NCBI RefSeq assembly: GCF_008330945.1 | Contig: NZ_CP043489.1 | Location: 2,801,501-2,865,500 of the forward strand | DNA: 64,000 bases | Reading direction: 5' to 3' | Source of the DNA: Labrys sp. KNU-23 | GTDB lineage: Bacteria; Pseudomonadota; Alphaproteobacteria; Rhizobiales; Labraceae | Notes under the pieces: generated by a model | The model's input: the letters and a program-made list of their open reading frames with translations, nothing else | Database searches by the model: none | Told to the model about the DNA's origin: nothing | Translations under genes and position numbers: made by a program | Shown: positions 22,324 through 30,372 of the stretch, one piece after another | Layout of the letters: every line of letters starts with the position of its first letter | Position numbering within the stretch: the stretch's first letter is position 1

Positions 22324-23442
22324 TCAAGCTGCCGGAATGGCCGCGCCGAAGCCGGCCGCCTCGATGTCAGCCCGGATCAATCCCGCCGGGACGCCCTGGT
22401 TGAATTTCGGCTCGCCCCAGGCCGGATCGCCGAAATGATGGAGGGCGAGAAGCTGCCACTCCAGGTTCAGGCAGGGCGAGCCCGAAGAGCCCGCATCGGT
22501 GTTGGTGGCATAGCGCAGCCGCGGGCGACCTGGCGGGGCGGGCGTGGGCAGGATCGCCTCGGTATCGATCGCCAGCTTGACGGGGCCGCCATGGGGATGC
22601 TGGACGATGATCAGGGGCGAGCCCTGGCTCAGGGCGCCGTCCCGCTCCGGCAGGGCGAACCAGCCGCGTTCGGTGCCGGCGGTCTCGGCGAGCTGCAGCA
22701 GCGCAAAGTCGAGCTCGGTCGCAACGGGTGGCGGCTCATCCGGCGCCTCGGTCATCTCGGCCGGCGCGTAGGGGCGGTGGTGCAGCAGTGCGGTGCCGGA
22801 CAGCGCGACCGCCTCGCCCTCATTGAAGCCGCCGTCGGCCTTGCGGGCATAGTCGAAGCGGCAGCAAACAGTCGGCAGGTCGTTCTGGCCGGCCGCAGCC
22901 TCGACGACATGCCAGTTCGTCAGCACGGCTTGCGGCCCGACCAGGAAACCCGTGCCGGCCGGGCTGCCGGCGATCTCGATGCGGCAAACCCGGCGCAGCG
23001 TCTGTGTCATTCCGGCAATCCACAGGGCAGGATCGAGCATGCGCAGATGGGGCTTGATGTTGCGCTGCAGGCCGGGGCCCAAGGTCGCGTCGCTGGGCTG
23101 CGTGCCGCGGTTGTCCTTGTCCAGCATCACCAGATCGTAGGGGTTGCTCAGGATTTCGGCGGCCGCTTCCGGCGCCAGCCGGGCGATGAGTTGGCGGACA
23201 TCGTCGCGAAGCGGGCGGTTGACATATACGGTCTTGAGGAAATTGCCGGTCTGGCCCTCCTGTTCGAGGCGAATGACCAGCTCGCGCAGCACGGAGACCA
23301 GCGGCTGCCTCACATCGGTCCAGTAGACCTCGAGCTGGTCGCCGGTCGCCACATAGACGAAATTGCTGAGATCATCGAGATTGACGGTCGTCGACAGGGT
23401 CTTGGCCAGGTCGGAGACTTGCGCGCCTGTGAGCTTGTCCAC
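22324..23442 (-). CDS. EAD1-like domain trypsin-like serine protease (EAD-protease operon, gene 1)
   Basis: A 372-aa protein. Residues 1-95 form an effector-associated-domain-1-like helical module (LTGAQVSDLAKTLS... LVSVLRELVIRLEQEGQTGNFLKTVYVNRPLRDDVRQLI). A linker of about 40 residues leads to a chymotrypsin-fold protease (about 150-350) with RIEIAGSPAGTGFLVGP, His178 in TNWHVV, Asp245 in LDFALLQL and Ser320 in DAGSSGSPC, giving a complete catalytic triad. There is no signal peptide, so it should act in the cytoplasm. EAD1 joined to trypsin-like peptidase is a known arrangement in predicted bacterial conflict systems, where the EAD recruits the peptidase on signalling. It is first in the operon with the 20964 and 19636 genes. 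Confidence 0.85.
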   Translation of the reverse strand: MDKLTGAQVSDLAKTLSTTVNLDDLSNFVYVATGDQLEVYWTDVRQPLVSVLRELVIRLEQEGQTGNFLKTVYVNRPLRDDVRQLIARLAPEAAAEILSNPYDLVMLDKDNRGTQPSDATLGPGLQRNIKPHLRMLDPALWIAGMTQTLRRVCRIEIAGSPAGTGFLVGPQAVLTNWHVVEAAAGQNDLPTVCCRFDYARKADGGFNEGEAVALSGTALLHHRPYAPAEMTEAPDEPPPVATELDFALLQLAETAGTERGWFALPERDGALSQGSPLIIVQHPHGGPVKLAIDTEAILPTPAPPGRPRLRYATNTDAGSSGSPCLNLEWQLLALHHFGDPAWGEPKFNQGVPAGLIRADIEAAGFGAAIPAA

Positions 23443-23490
23443 CTTCGCCCCCCTCTTGTCGCCTGGAGCTCGCCGCCTTGCCCGACGATC

Positions 23491-23541
23491 TCGACGCGTC
23501 TTTTCGGTTCCAGGTGATTACGACCAATCGCAAGACGCTTA
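23491..23541 (+). repeat. Intergenic mosaic repeat, partial copy f
   Basis: GACGCGTCTTTTCGGTTCCAGGTGATTA..CCAATCGCAAGACGCTT matches the second half of the copy at 16724-16822. It lies upstream of the EAD-protease operon, in the 307-bp gene-free stretch 23443-23749. The rest of that stretch shows only the hairpin at 23686. Confidence 0.65.
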
Positions 23542-23685
23542 GCATAATCGCGTGAGAGCGCCGTGAATCCCGGCCGGTAGGGGCTTATTGGGCTTCAATA
23601 TGCTGCCGATGACGTCGGGAGGAGGCAACGGGACTCCAGATGCCGATTTTCGGTGAAGACGAGATGACAAGAACTGCAACGAGAA

Positions 23686-23715
23686 CCGCCTCCGTCACGC
23701 GTGCGACGGAGGCGG
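23686..23715 (-). terminator. Hairpin terminator of the sugar-transporter operon
   Basis: CCGCCTCCGTC - ACGCGTGC - GACGGAGGCGG is an 11-bp perfect stem 35 bp after the permease stop. Read on the minus strand it is followed by TTCTCGTT, a weak U-tract. Confidence 0.6.
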
Positions 23716-23749
23716 GAAAAACGCGAGGCGTGAAGCCCGCCGGGCCGGT

Positions 23750-24775
23750 TCAGGTCCGGGCGCTGCTGGAGGAGCGCAAGCGGTCGAGGGCGACGGCGCC
23801 GATGATCACCAGGCCCTTGATGATGAACTGCCAGATGTCGGAAACGCCGATCAGGATCAGGCCGTTGGAGAGCACGGCGATGATCAGGGCGCCGATGAGC
23901 GTGCCCCAGATCGAGCCGACGCCGCCCACGAAGCTGGTGCCGCCGAGGATCACCGCCGCGATGGCGTCGAGCTCGTAGGACTGGCCGAGCTGCAGGCCGT
24001 TGGCGGCATAGAGCTTGGCGGCCGACATCGCCCCGCCAAGGCCCGCCAGCAGGCCGGAAATGCCATAGACGATGAGCAGGATCGACCAGACCTTGATGCC
24101 GGACAGCCGCGAGGCTTCGGCATTGCCGCCGATGGCATAGATGCGCAGGCCCAGCACGGTGCGGCGCAGGATCAGCCAGGACACCACCACCGTAGCGAGC
24201 GCGATCACCATCAGCCAAGGCACCCCGAAGAGCGTGCCATTGCCGATGAAGGCGAAAGGCAGGCTGGGATTGAAGATCGTCTTGTCCTCGCCGAACAGGC
24301 GGGCGAGGCCGCGCACCGCCGTCATCGAGCCCAGGGTGACGATGAAGGGCGGCAGGCGCATGAAGGCGATCAGCGCGCCGTTGATGAGGCCGAGCAGGCC
24401 GCCGGTCACCAGGGCAGCCACCAGCCCCATCATGCCCCAGCCCGGGATCAGCGAGACGATCAGGGCGATCATCGCCGAGGCAGCGAGCACCGAGCCCACC
24501 GAGAGGTCGATGCCGCCGGTGAGGATGACGAAGGTCATGCCGGCGGCGAGCACGGTGTTGATCGAGGCCTGCTGGGCCACGATCGACAGATTGTTCCAGC
24601 TCATGAAGCGGCCGCTGGCCCAGGACAGGCCGCCGGATTCGACATAGCCCGACAGGAGCTGGAACAGGATGGCGATCAGCACGAGGGCGGGCAGCATGCC
24701 GAGGCCCCGCAGGGTGCCCGACAGGGCGAATTTGCGGCGGGCGGTATCTGCGGTGGAAGGGTTGGTGGATGTCAT
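23750..24775 (-). CDS. RbsC-type sugar ABC transporter permease
   Basis: A 341-aa inner-membrane permease of the ribose/xylose/rhamnose class (BPD_transp_2) with about 8-10 hydrophobic segments. Family blocks are present: VILTGGIDLSVGSVLAASAMIA, FIVTLGSMTAVRGLARL, GGNAEASRLSGIKVW and AIAAVILGGTSFVGGVGSIWGTLIGALIIAVLSNGL. ATG 24775 gives the usual short cytoplasmic N-terminus. It is last in the order binding protein - dehydrogenase - ATPase - permease on the minus strand, 82 bp after the ATPase. Confidence 0.93.
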   Translation of the reverse strand: MTSTNPSTADTARRKFALSGTLRGLGMLPALVLIAILFQLLSGYVESGGLSWASGRFMSWNNLSIVAQQASINTVLAAGMTFVILTGGIDLSVGSVLAASAMIALIVSLIPGWGMMGLVAALVTGGLLGLINGALIAFMRLPPFIVTLGSMTAVRGLARLFGEDKTIFNPSLPFAFIGNGTLFGVPWLMVIALATVVVSWLILRRTVLGLRIYAIGGNAEASRLSGIKVWSILLIVYGISGLLAGLGGAMSAAKLYAANGLQLGQSYELDAIAAVILGGTSFVGGVGSIWGTLIGALIIAVLSNGLILIGVSDIWQFIIKGLVIIGAVALDRLRSSSSART

Positions 24776-24857
24776 CGCACAGTCCTGCCTGTCTTGTGGG
24801 CCGTGTTGTCTTGCCGAGATCTGCGGGTACCCGATTGGAGGGTAAAGGCGGGGTGCT

Positions 24858-26396
24858 TCATGCCGCGTCCTTCGCGGCGGATGTCGCGATGGCCATGATG
24901 TTCTCCTGGCTGACCGCTTCGGCATCGGGGCCGCCGCCGAGTTCCCCGGCGATGTGGCCTTCTCGCATCACGATGACGCGGTCGCAGATGCCGACGATTT
25001 CGGGCAGTTCGGACGAGATCACCGCCACGCCGACGCCCTCGCGGGCCAGCCGGTCGATCAGGCGGTAGATCTCCGATTTGGCGCCGATGTCGACGCCGCG
25101 GGTCGGCTCGTCCAGGATCAATACGCGCGGCTTGGTCTCGAGCAGGCGCGAGAGCAGGACCTTCTGCTGATTGCCGCCGGACAGGCCGCCCACCGGCGCG
25201 TCGGGCGAAGCGGTGCGGATGCCGGTGGCCTGGATCGCCTCGGCCGTGCGCTTGCGGCCCTTGGCGAGGTTGAGGAAGCCGCCGGCCAGGGCGTCGCGGG
25301 CGATCACGCCCAGATTGATGTTCTCGGCCACCGACATGTCCAGCATCAGCCCGAGCAGCTTGCGGTCCTCGGTGAGATAGGCGATGCCGGCCTCGATGGC
25401 GTCCTGGGGCGAGCGGATGCTGACCTCCTTGCCATCGACCGCCACGGTGCCCGATGTCCTCGCATCGGCGCCGTAGACCAGGCGGGCAAGCTCGGTGCGC
25501 CCCGCGCCGACCAGGCCGGCAATGCCGAGCACCTCGCCTTCGTGGAGGTCGAAGGAGCAGGGCTGGATGCGCCGGCCGTCGGCGATGTCGCGTACCGAGA
25601 AGATGATCCGGCCGCGGCTTTGATGGGCATCGTGCTCCTTCTTGTAGAAGGAGGAGAGGTCGCGCCCCACCATCATGCGCACCACCGCGGCGGGCGTGAT
25701 CGCCTCGCGGTCCAAGGTGCCGACATAGGTGCCGTCGCGCAGCACCGAGACGCGATCGGACAGTTCGTAGACCTCCTTCATGCGGTGGCTGATATAGACG
25801 ATGGCCAGCCCTTCCTGCTTGAGCTGGCGCACCAGGGCGAACAGCCGCTCGGTTTCGCGCTCCGACAGGGTGGTGGTGGGCTCGTCCATGATCAGCACGC
25901 GCGAGCGGGCGTGCACGGCGCGGGCGATCTCCACCAGCTGGCGTTCGGCAATGGAGAGTTCGGCGACCTTGTCGCGCGCGGTGAAGGTGGCACCGAGGCG
26001 CTGCAGCACGCTCTCGACACCGGCAATCATGGCGCCACGATCGATCAGGCCGGCCCGGCTCGGTTCACGGCCGAGATAGATATTCTCGGCAACGGTGAGA
26101 TTGGGGGCGAGGGCGAGCTCCTGATAGATGATGGCGATCCCCAATTGCTTGGCTGCCATCGGGCCCGAGATCGCCACCTTCTGGCCGTCGATCAGGATTT
26201 CCGAGCCTTCATCCGGCGTGTAGGCGCCGGAGAGGATCTTCATCAGGGTCGATTTGCCGGCACCATTCTCGCCCATCAGGGCATGGATCTCGCCGAGCTT
26301 GACGTCGAGCGACACGTTCTTCAGGGCCTGGACCCGGCCGAACGTCTTGGAAACATTGCGCATTTCCAGGAAGGGATGCGTCTGGCCTGGGTTCAT
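24858..26396 (-). CDS. RbsA-type sugar ABC transporter ATP-binding protein
   Basis: A 512-aa protein with two fused ABC domains, as in RbsA/XylG/MglA. The first has a full Walker A (GENGAGKSTLMKIL), signature LSIAERQLVEIARA and Walker B VLIMDEPTTTL. The second has the degenerate Walker A (GLVGAGRTELARL) usual for this subfamily, with LSGGNQQKVLLSRLL and VLILDEPTRGVDIGAK. One protein therefore powers the permease. It follows the polyol dehydrogenase after 21 bp, indicating cotranscription. Confidence 0.95.
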   Translation of the reverse strand: MNPGQTHPFLEMRNVSKTFGRVQALKNVSLDVKLGEIHALMGENGAGKSTLMKILSGAYTPDEGSEILIDGQKVAISGPMAAKQLGIAIIYQELALAPNLTVAENIYLGREPSRAGLIDRGAMIAGVESVLQRLGATFTARDKVAELSIAERQLVEIARAVHARSRVLIMDEPTTTLSERETERLFALVRQLKQEGLAIVYISHRMKEVYELSDRVSVLRDGTYVGTLDREAITPAAVVRMMVGRDLSSFYKKEHDAHQSRGRIIFSVRDIADGRRIQPCSFDLHEGEVLGIAGLVGAGRTELARLVYGADARTSGTVAVDGKEVSIRSPQDAIEAGIAYLTEDRKLLGLMLDMSVAENINLGVIARDALAGGFLNLAKGRKRTAEAIQATGIRTASPDAPVGGLSGGNQQKVLLSRLLETKPRVLILDEPTRGVDIGAKSEIYRLIDRLAREGVGVAVISSELPEIVGICDRVIVMREGHIAGELGGGPDAEAVSQENIMAIATSAAKDAA

Positions 26397-26417
26397 CCTG
26401 CCCCCGTTTTCATGCTG

Positions 26418-27893
26418 TTATTTCAGCAGTTGCGCCAATGTTGCAGCTGTTCCCTGGCTTGCCAATGATTTTGACTGGATTTGGTAAGCGGCGACGAAGG
26501 CCGGGCTCTGGCGCAGGCCGAGACCGGCAAAGGCCTCGATGTCGAGCACGGCCAGGGGATCGCCGCTCTGCAGCCGCTGCCAATCGGCCTCGCCGATGCG
26601 CGGCTCGAAGATGTCGAAGGCAATGCTTCGATCATCCACGCCGCCGAGATAGCGGGCAAAGCAGGCAAGCAGGAAGGCTTCGCGCGCAAGATCCGAGCCA
26701 CCGGCGATCAGCTGGCCGATCGTCTTGCCGTGGAAGACCACGATCTTGGAGGCGCCATCGCCGGCCACCCGGAGGAGCTGGTCCTTGATCGCGGGATTGG
26801 CGAAGCGCTCGATCACCGTGTCGGTGAAAGCTCTGGTCGAATAGCCGGCGGGCGGTTCGACGAGGCGGCGGGCATCGCGCTCCCAGAAGGCATGGAGAAG
26901 ACGCGGAATGTCGGGATGGCGCATGCCCTCGTCGACCAGGCGGGCGCCCATCAGCAGGGACGGATAGCACATCAGCATATGCGCGGCATTGGACAGCCTG
27001 CCCTTCACCGCGACATAGGCCGGTACCTCGCTGCTGAACACCACGCCGGCCCGTTCGAGCTCGGGGCGGCCGGCGCAGAAACGGTCCTCCACCACCCAGC
27101 TCGTATAGGGTTCGCAGGTGGCGGCGACGAGATCCTCGACGCCGATGCCGGCGGTGATGCGCCGGCGCTCGTCCTCCGGCACCTGCGGCGCGATGCGGTC
27201 GACCATCGAATTGGGGAAGGCGCCGTTCGCTTCGATCCAGTCGGCGAGGCCGGGATCGAGGGCACGGGCAAAACCGAGCACGGCAAGGCGCGAGGTATCG
27301 CCGTTGCGGGGGAGGTTGTCGCAGGACATCACGGTGAAGGGCGGCAGGCCGGCCTGCCGCCGGCGCGCCAGCGCGGCCACGATATAGCCGAACACCGTCC
27401 GCGGCGGCCCGCCCTCGAGGTCGTGGCGGATGTCGGGCGTGTCGAGGCGGAAGGCGCCGGTGGTCTCGTCGATGTTGTAGCCGCCCTCGGTGATGGTGAG
27501 CGAGACGATGCGGGTGGCGGGATCGGCGAGGCGCGCGAGCACGGCTTCGGGATCAGCCGGGGCATGCAGATAGTCGATCATCGCGCCGACGATCTGCGTG
27601 TCCCTCGGGGCCGGAGAGGTGAGCTGTGTCACCGTGTAGAGATTGTCCTGCCGGCGATAGGCTTCGGCCTTGGCCCGTGCGGCGGGACCGTCGGTCAGGC
27701 CCACGCCGCAGATCGCCCACTCCTCTTGCCCGGGATGATGCAGGCAGGCCTCGATGGCGATGGCCTGGTGCACGCGGTGAAAATTGCCGACCCCGAAATG
27801 CACGATCCCGGCCCGCAGCCGGCTGCGATCATAAGTCGGCCGGGTCACGGTCGGGCCGAACGAGGCGAGCGTCGATGTGTTGAGCGGGAGCAT
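26418..27893 (-). CDS. Mannitol dehydrogenase-family polyol oxidoreductase
   Basis: A 491-aa long-chain polyol dehydrogenase (mannitol/arabinitol/sorbitol dehydrogenase or fructuronate-reductase type), NAD-dependent. Seen: N-terminal Rossmann region AGIVHFGVGNFHRVHQAI, SLTITEGGYNID, the VMSCDNLPRNGD block, and the catalytic-type KGRLSNAAHMLMCYPSLL (Lys...Asn...His). ATG 27893 matches the family start; the longer frame has no match. It sits inside an ABC-transporter operon, so it probably oxidises the imported polyol to a ketose. Which polyol cannot be told. Confidence 0.9.
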   Translation of the reverse strand: MLPLNTSTLASFGPTVTRPTYDRSRLRAGIVHFGVGNFHRVHQAIAIEACLHHPGQEEWAICGVGLTDGPAARAKAEAYRRQDNLYTVTQLTSPAPRDTQIVGAMIDYLHAPADPEAVLARLADPATRIVSLTITEGGYNIDETTGAFRLDTPDIRHDLEGGPPRTVFGYIVAALARRRQAGLPPFTVMSCDNLPRNGDTSRLAVLGFARALDPGLADWIEANGAFPNSMVDRIAPQVPEDERRRITAGIGVEDLVAATCEPYTSWVVEDRFCAGRPELERAGVVFSSEVPAYVAVKGRLSNAAHMLMCYPSLLMGARLVDEGMRHPDIPRLLHAFWERDARRLVEPPAGYSTRAFTDTVIERFANPAIKDQLLRVAGDGASKIVVFHGKTIGQLIAGGSDLAREAFLLACFARYLGGVDDRSIAFDIFEPRIGEADWQRLQSGDPLAVLDIEAFAGLGLRQSPAFVAAYQIQSKSLASQGTAATLAQLLK

Positions 27894-27916
27894 GGCCTGT
27901 ACTTTCAGGAGTTGAA

Positions 27917-27944
27917 ATGGCCTCCTCGGGCAGGAGGAGGCCAT
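27917..27944 (-). other. Intercistronic stem-loop after the binding-protein gene
   Basis: ATGGCCTCCTC - GGGCAG - GAGGAGGCCAT, an 11-bp perfect stem between the binding-protein gene and the dehydrogenase, with no U-tract. Such stems after periplasmic binding-protein genes commonly protect the upstream message and raise its level over downstream genes. Confidence 0.6.
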
Positions 27945-27963
27945 CTTGGACCAGACGGCGACG

Positions 27964-28923
27964 TCAGTCGTCGTGCTTGGCATTCCATCCCTTGTAGTCG
28001 CCGACATTTTCGCGGGTGACCAGTGCGGAGGGAATCAGGATGACGGGCTTCTCGGGCTTCTTGCCGTTGACCAGGTCCATCGCGGTTTGCGCCGAGACCT
28101 TGGGAATGGCGTAGAAATCCTGGCTGGCGGAGGCCTTGATCATGTCCAGCGCCGGATCCTTCAAGGCAGCCTCGATATCCGGCGAGCCGTCGACCGAAGT
28201 GATGAAGAACTCGCTGCGGCCGGCCTGTTTGGCGGCGAGCGCCGTGCCGATGGCCTGCGGATCGTTGATGGTGAAGATCGCATCGATCTTGGGGAAGCGC
28301 GTCAGGTAACCCTGGGCCACCGCCATGCCGCCGTCGCGCGAGCCCTTGCCGTCCTGGTCGTCCGACAGGATCTTGATGTCGGGATATTTGGCCAGGACCT
28401 GCTTGCAGCCCACCACGCGGTCGATCACCGAGGAGACCTGCGGCCCGTTCTGGATGACGACATTGCCGGCGCCCTTGAGCTTGTCGGCGATGTACTGGCA
28501 GGAAACGCTGCCGGCCATGATGTTGTCGGTCATCACGATGGCGTCGGCGCCGTCGGCGCCGGTGTCGAAGGCGATGACGGGAATGCCCGCCGCCTGGGCC
28601 TTCTTGATCGCCGGGGTGATCGCCTTGGGATCACCCGGATTGAGCAGGATGAAGTCGGCGCCGGCCGCGATGAAATTATCGATCTGGTTGACCTGCTTGC
28701 CGAGATCGTAGTCGTAGCCGACGGTGGTCACCTGCGCCTGGGGATAGGCCTTCTTGATGATGCGGGTCGCCGTGTTGGCGATGATCACGAAGCCGGGATT
28801 GCCGAGCGATCCCACGGAGATGCCGACCGTCTTGACGTCCTTGGCCAGGGCAGGGGCCGCTAGGCCCGTGACCAGGGCCGCGCCAGCCATGGCAATACCG
28901 GCGAGGCATTTCAAAGCCTTCAT
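27964..28923 (-). CDS. RbsB-type periplasmic sugar-binding protein
   Basis: A 319-aa periplasmic-binding-protein class I (ribose-type) protein. A clear signal peptide (about residues 1-27, ending APALA) precedes the mature domain with VGISVGSLGNPGFVIIANTATR, NPGDPKAITPAIKKAQAAGIPVIAFDTGADG, the TINDPQAIGTALA hinge block and VDGSPDIEAALKD. It captures the substrate for the RbsA/RbsC-type proteins encoded downstream. A strong GAGGAGG site precedes the ATG, and an 18-bp palindrome lies in the leader. It is first in the operon. Confidence 0.93.
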   Translation of the reverse strand: MKALKCLAGIAMAGAALVTGLAAPALAKDVKTVGISVGSLGNPGFVIIANTATRIIKKAYPQAQVTTVGYDYDLGKQVNQIDNFIAAGADFILLNPGDPKAITPAIKKAQAAGIPVIAFDTGADGADAIVMTDNIMAGSVSCQYIADKLKGAGNVVIQNGPQVSSVIDRVVGCKQVLAKYPDIKILSDDQDGKGSRDGGMAVAQGYLTRFPKIDAIFTINDPQAIGTALAAKQAGRSEFFITSVDGSPDIEAALKDPALDMIKASASQDFYAIPKVSAQTAMDLVNGKKPEKPVILIPSALVTRENVGDYKGWNAKHDD

Positions 28924-28938
28924 CGTTTCCTCCTCATG

Positions 28939-28956
28939 AATGAGATCGATCTCATT
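28939..28956. promoter_or_regulatory. Candidate LacI-family operator
   Basis: AATGAGATCGATCTCATT is a perfect 18-bp palindrome with a central CG, the usual form of LacI/GalR-family operators. It lies 15 bp upstream of the binding-protein start, between that gene and the LacI-family gene. An AT-rich stretch (28957-28980) next to it may hold the promoter. Confidence 0.65.
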
Positions 28957-29021
28957 TTATTATAAAAACTTACAATTAATTGATGCACGAGAAGAAAGGC
29001 CTGTCAACGGCAGTTCGCCGA

Positions 29022-30116
29022 TCAAGGCGTGAGGTCGAAGACCGATTCCCGGTCGATCAGGATGGTCGGCATCTCGATATCCCTGCGGGCTTCGCCGCCC
29101 TGGATCTGCCGAACCAGCAGATTGACGGCTGCGCGTCCCATTTCGTGGATCGGACGCTGCACCACCGAGATCGCCGGCGTGAGTGCGCCCGACCAGGGCG
29201 ATTCATCGAAACTGATGAGGGCGACATCCCGTCCCACCACCAGGTTCAAGTCCCGGCAGGCGGCCAGCACGCCGATGGCGATTTCTTCGCACGTCGCCAA
29301 GATCGCGGTGGGCCGCGGATGGGAGCGGAGAATCGTCGATGCGGCGTCGATGATCGTCTGGGGATTGTTCGGCGTGTAGCGAAGCCAGGCCTTTGGCAGG
29401 TCGAGGTCGGCCGCCTCCAGGGCCTCCCGCGCGCCGAGAACGCGGTCGCGTGCGCTCGAGACGGCCCCCCGAGGCTCGCTCTGCCGTTGCGAGGCGGCCG
29501 CCGCGGTCAGGACCACCAGGCCGATGCGCCTGTGTCCGCGGGCGATGAACAATTCCACGGCTTCGCGGGCGCCGCCACGATCATCGGTCGTCACGGCACT
29601 CACCGGGATGTCCGCGATGCGGCGGTCGAGGAGCACCATCCGGCCCTCGCCTGCGCCCGCCTTCTGCAGATGCTCGTTGTGGTCGGGCGAGGACGGCACG
29701 ACGATCATGCCGGCGACGCGCTTTTCCATCAGGGTCTGAACCGCCTCGATCTCGGTCTTGAGATCGTCGTCGGTATTCACGATCAGGGTCTGATATCCCA
29801 GGGAGGCGCAGGTATCGATGATCGCCCGGGCCGCGCTGGCGAAGAAGGAATTGCTGATGTCGGCAAGGACGACGCCGATGACCTGGGTGCGGCCCGCTCG
29901 CATGGCCCGGGCCGCTTCGTTGAGCCGGTAGTTCAGCGTCCGGGCCGCGGCCGCGACGCGTTCCCGCGTCTCCTCGGTCACCAGGCCATAGCCGCCGAGA
30001 GCGCGGGCCGCCGTCGCGCGGGAAACCTTGGCAAGACGTGCAACGTCCAGGAGGCGGGCAGGACGGGAAGAGCCGGATCGCGGGCTTTCCTCGTTGGTTT
30101 TCTTGTTTTGGGTCAT
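29022..30116 (-). CDS. LacI-family transcriptional regulator
   Basis: A 364-aa LacI/GalR-type regulator. The N-terminal HTH (about residues 20-45, LLDVARLAKVSRATAARALGGYGLVTEETRERV) is followed by the sugar-binding core (IGVVLADISNSFFASAARAI ... LDRRIADIPVSAVTTDD ... ILATCEEIAIGVL ... FDESPWSGALTPAISVVQRPIHEMGRAAVNLL). The start at ATG 30116 gives a 19-residue charged lead before the HTH. It lies just upstream of the sugar ABC operon on the same strand and probably represses it through the palindrome at 28939-28956, with release by the transported sugar or a derivative. Confidence 0.93.
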   Translation of the reverse strand: MTQNKKTNEESPRSGSSRPARLLDVARLAKVSRATAARALGGYGLVTEETRERVAAAARTLNYRLNEAARAMRAGRTQVIGVVLADISNSFFASAARAIIDTCASLGYQTLIVNTDDDLKTEIEAVQTLMEKRVAGMIVVPSSPDHNEHLQKAGAGEGRMVLLDRRIADIPVSAVTTDDRGGAREAVELFIARGHRRIGLVVLTAAAASQRQSEPRGAVSSARDRVLGAREALEAADLDLPKAWLRYTPNNPQTIIDAASTILRSHPRPTAILATCEEIAIGVLAACRDLNLVVGRDVALISFDESPWSGALTPAISVVQRPIHEMGRAAVNLLVRQIQGGEARRDIEMPTILIDRESVFDLTP

Positions 30117-30372
30117 GCCTCTACTTGGTGCAGGAGGCTTTCTTTGGCCAAATTGAAAAGTATTTGCTGTCGCGGGGGCCTGCCTACTCCCTTTACGGTA
30201 GAAAGGCAAACCATCCGCGTCTGCTGGTGGCGCCCCCCCGCCCGGTCAAGATCAGGCCGCCGGTTGTTCAGCAAAGTTTGGAAATAGTCGGCCTTTTTAA
30301 AGTCATCGGATCGCCGCGATGGCAGCGGACACCTCGCCGATACTGCCGCCACCCTGAATGGGGGAGGCGGTG

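Noticed and set aside
23443..23749. Insertion sequence or prophage edge beside the EAD-protease operon
   Set aside because: No transposase, integrase, tRNA attachment site or terminal inverted repeats flank the operon; only a mosaic-repeat scrap and a terminator are seen.
24954..28863. Long plus-strand frames across the sugar operon
   Set aside because: They are shadows of the RbsA, dehydrogenase and binding-protein genes on the minus strand, which show complete family motifs and signal peptide.
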